A stretch of DNA of 64,000 nucleotides from Allacma fusca (Eukaryota; Arthropoda; Collembola; Symphypleona; Sminthuridae), in assembly GCA_947179485.1 (NCBI GenBank), contig OX359250.1, forward strand, positions 42,416,600 through 42,480,599. Reading direction: 5' to 3'. Positions 61,101 to 64,000 of this stretch are shown piece after piece. A program made the position numbers and the translations under genes. Under the pieces are notes generated by a model. The model had not been told where the DNA came from. It made no database searches and worked only from the letters and a program-made list of their open reading frames with translations. The first letter of the stretch is position 1. The number at the start of each line of letters is the position of its first letter.

Positions 61101-64000
61101 TCAAAGAAAAAATCAAAGTCAAGATCACACAAAAGTGTAAATACTACTAACAGAAGAAACCCTGGAATTATTGATCTAGCAGAACCAGCACTGGAAAACA
61201 TTGAAACTGTTCCTCCATCACCATCCCCTCAGCTACTTCCAGACGATGCAGTGGTTACCGTAAAAGCCGTTGAAGAAGCCCTTGAACAGAGAAAGGACAT
61301 CAAAAATCTTCCTGAATTTAATGAAAGGTTCCCGACGGAGGAACCATCGGGACCCTTTCAAATTTATGGGAGGCACTCTTTGACACAAATGTCAGTTGTG
61401 AATGCTTCAGCTGAGAAAGAGGTCCAGTTTCTCTTCAGTCCTCAGGATCAGCCAGAGACGTGGCCAGAATTAGTGAAATTAGGCCGGCTAGCGTGGGACC
61501 ATATTTTGGCCGGATATCCTGTCAGTGATGCTCTGGTTGCTAAAATTCTCACTGAAAGAATAAGGTATAATCATTTTGCTTTTGCATGAAAGTAAGTACA
61601 CAGACAGCAGATATTTAAGTAATTATTTAAGTAGTGTACAACTTCTCTTGTAGGCATTACCCCGCAAATAGTTTTGTGGTAATTCTCAACTTCCCCCACA
61701 CACTTTGTCAGTCAATTCACTTGGAAGATTCCATCAATGAAAATAACCTCCCAAGACTGCCATGTTATCACTATGCTGATATTATAATTGACGAGTTCAA
61801 GGAACTTCCCCAGGATCAAGGTATGTTCATTACCAGTACAATTAACTGCTATTTTTATGACATTTTGTACATATGGGGCAATTAATTAAAAATGTAATTT
61901 TCAAGTGGGTCCATATCTGACACTGGCCGGACATCATATGACAAGGACATCAAAATATGAGTCTTTCTTGTTTAAGTACCATACTAAAAGCTTGAGTGAT
62001 TCGTTTCAAAGCTTCCTGGACGCAGTCGTCATTGCTGACATTAATCCAGACCAGATCAGGGATCCCGTGGTTCTCAACAACCGTGAGATGATATTTTTGG
62101 AAGAAATTAGTTACTCTGTATAACAACTCACATATAAAAATCCGTAAATATTCTTTTTGCATTTTGAACTTTTTGCAGTGGAAGTAGCTCAACAACGAAT
62201 GATAAATCATCCGAAAAAGTCCATCAACGAAAAGTTAGATGCATTAAGCCATCTCTCGTACCTTCAACTCAAAAGGTTTTATACCGATCAAGGCCTGGCA
62301 TGTATGCTAGAACTGGGAACTTCTGCGGCTCCTTAGTAAACCTTATTGTACTAAAGCTCATTATTTAAACGAAACTTAAACGAAATTAATTTCAAGCTAA
62401 CTTAAGGTAAATCTTAGTTACGTCGCCTTGAAAGAACTTCTGCAACAACTCATTGTTGAAAAAAACGGCCAGAAACGAAGGTTCTTAGAGTTTCTTGGTG
62501 AGGCTGAATTTCTTCGTCGGGAGGAATATAGTATGGAAGCAGACAATCCTGAAAATACTCCAGAAACAGAAATGGTACCACCTCAACGTTTATCTATTAA
62601 GGAATCCATAGAAACAAAAGAAACTAATCAGAGCATAAAGGCAAATGAAAGTAGTTCAGTTCACACGAAGAAGAAAAGGTATATGGTTTCACTCATCCAA
62701 ATAAATATTCACCAGAACAAAATATTTAATTATAAAACATCTTACAAAAGCATAAGCAATAAATGAGTTACTTTCATATAGCAAAGGGAAAGACAAAAAG
62801 AAATCTGGACAAGGAAAAAACGGAAAGTCAAAGGAGACGAAAAAATCCAAAAGCAGCAAAAGTACAAAAGCAAAGGGGGATACGAAAAATGACAATGTGA
62901 ATGTGAAGTTACAAAAACCCAATGAGGATCCTGTTTTTAAAGGTAGTATGAGAGCTCTAGTGTCAATATTTAGTTTAATAATTTTGTGCGCATTGCAGTT
63001 TCGCTGCAAGACACTTTTAAGGATATTCTCTCTGTAGGAATAAAAATATTTTAACACTTTCCTGTATTTATGGCCATTTTCATTTTTCTCCGTGATAGAG
63101 CATGCCATTGTAACAGTCAGTATTTTAGGGGTTCCTATATAGAGTATATGTAGAATATATGTAAGTCTGTGGAGTGTATGTCGCGTATCGCAATAATATT
63201 TGCACGTAACAAACGCTCAGGTTACAATTAATCAGTAAAAATTTACTACGATGATGTTTGCATATATTATGTATAATTAAGTTAAAAACTTAATGCAGAG
63301 GAAGAAGCAGAAATTGTAGCACCCCCGATAGAGATTCCTGCATTACTTGGTCAGGTACCTTCCATTTTCTACAACATCTCTATGGATGATTTCACAGTAA
63401 GGCCAATCTCTTGCTATTTTTAACTTATTGTCATCTAATCTTTCCTTCCAAACAGCTGAAGCAACTATATCTTCTGTTTTAGGTATTAGGGAATTTTTGG
63501 AAGAACTTGGAAGACCGTTATGTGCGAGGAGTTCGTAATGCTTTACATGAAATTCGCTGTCATCATGATCGAGTGAACACGGCCATCAATCATGTTCGTG
63601 CTAAATTGGCGGAATTTCTTGTACGTCCAGAAAAAGGACCCAGTCTTTTAGTTCAGTGAGTTAGAGATCCTACTAAACCAAAACATTTTCCAGTTAATGA
63701 AAATTTTGAGTAGGAATAATGATCATTACTAAAATTATTATTAATAGTAACTTAAAAAGAACTTAAAAGATTTCAGGAAAAATTCAACCAGGCAAGCTTA
63801 TGCATTCGGAGAAACCACGAAATTAAAACTGAGCTTCGAAACCGCGTTGGCGAACTTCAAGAGAGACTTAGTGCTATATGTGATGAGAGACATGATGAAG
63901 CAATTCTGAAAGTTTCTTCCATTTCAAATGATCAGCCCTGTCTTGATGGGGAGATAGAGATACTAACGAATTTATTCATTACTTTAATACAATTGGAGGC
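58106..64000 (+). CDS. SPEF2: Sperm flagellar protein 2 (SPEF2/KPL2), partial, continues past the window
   Basis: Nineteen exons seen: 58106-58169, 58345-58459, 58541-58640, 58740-59018, 59090-59250, 59321-59435, 59533-59703, 59789-59986, 60071-60258, 60347-60702, 60793-61564, 61654-61820, 61906-62109, 62179-62275, 62418-62678, 62782-62942, 63299-63396, 63483-about 63655 and 63777 onward, roughly 1300 residues. The N-terminus (MGEILKDWIKNQVGLEL, MSNGVLIGEILRKCS) is the CH-like domain. An adenylate-kinase-like module follows (LTGIVAVTGVNFHW; AGYPVSDALVAKILTERIR; FVVILNFPHTL) with a Lys-rich linker (exons 11 and 16) and coiled coils at the window edge (ELRNRVGELQERLSAICD). SPEF2 is a central-pair projection protein needed for flagellar assembly and intraflagellar transport. 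The exon 18/19 junction is unresolved: the best donor (63656, GTGAGT) leaves phase 2 but exon 19 needs phase 0. Confidence 0.9.

Noticed and set aside
1-64000. tRNA, rRNA, CRISPR or bacterial-type operon features
   Set aside because: None were recognised by eye; the window is a split-gene animal locus. A tRNAscan or Rfam search was not possible.

Overview
This is animal nuclear DNA: AT-rich, with many short GT-AG introns (mostly about 55-150 bp), split genes on both strands, and gene deserts filled with simple-sequence arrays and non-autonomous transposons. Best guess is an invertebrate, probably an arthropod. The nucleotide-sugar transporter most resembles the senju type described in Drosophila, and three genes (SPEF1, AK9, SPEF2) belong to motile cilia or flagella. 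The species cannot be named from the sequence. Gene models were built by hand from splice signals, reading-frame phase and remembered family sequences; no search was run.

Layout. (1) 0.3-1.7 kb, minus: SPEF1. (2) 3.6-5.7 kb, minus: an F-box/LRR-like protein, divergent from (3) 7.0-10.0 kb, plus: an unrecognised coiled-coil protein. (4) 11.1-13.3 kb, minus: mitochondrial ribosomal protein MRPL39. (5) 13.3-17.2 kb: no gene, but a 1.8 kb element with inverted ends and 9-bp near-identical flanking repeats. (6) 17.2-19.5 kb, plus: senju-like UDP-sugar transporter. (7) 22.5-23.5 kb, minus: pseudophosphatase STYX. (8) 25.0-34.1 kb, minus: a 26-exon AK9 with four adenylate-kinase P-loop regions. (9) 34.1-45.6 kb: gene desert with 12-bp, 34-bp and about 157-bp tandem arrays, a Tc1/mariner-like MITE, a foldback element and an (AT)n tract. 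(10) 45.6-53.7 kb, plus: a 16-exon membrane protein with three Reeler-like units, Thr-rich mucin linkers, a DOMON domain and cytochrome b561 (FRRS1 class). (11) 54.1-54.5 kb, minus: a 51-residue STMP1-like microprotein. (12) 56.6-57.4 kb: a hAT-type MITE with a perfect 8-bp target duplication. (13) 58.1 kb to the edge, plus: SPEF2, cut off by the window end.

The most notable observations are the Reeler/mucin/DOMON/b561 protein with a recently copied exon and a 25-copy coding minisatellite; a STYX that has lost both catalytic Cys and Arg; an AK9 in which two of four Walker A lysines are missing; three flagellar genes within 64 kb; and several well-bounded non-autonomous transposons. The joined exon lengths are divisible by three for the large models (AK9 6651 nt, FRRS1-like 5421 nt), which supports them independently of homology.
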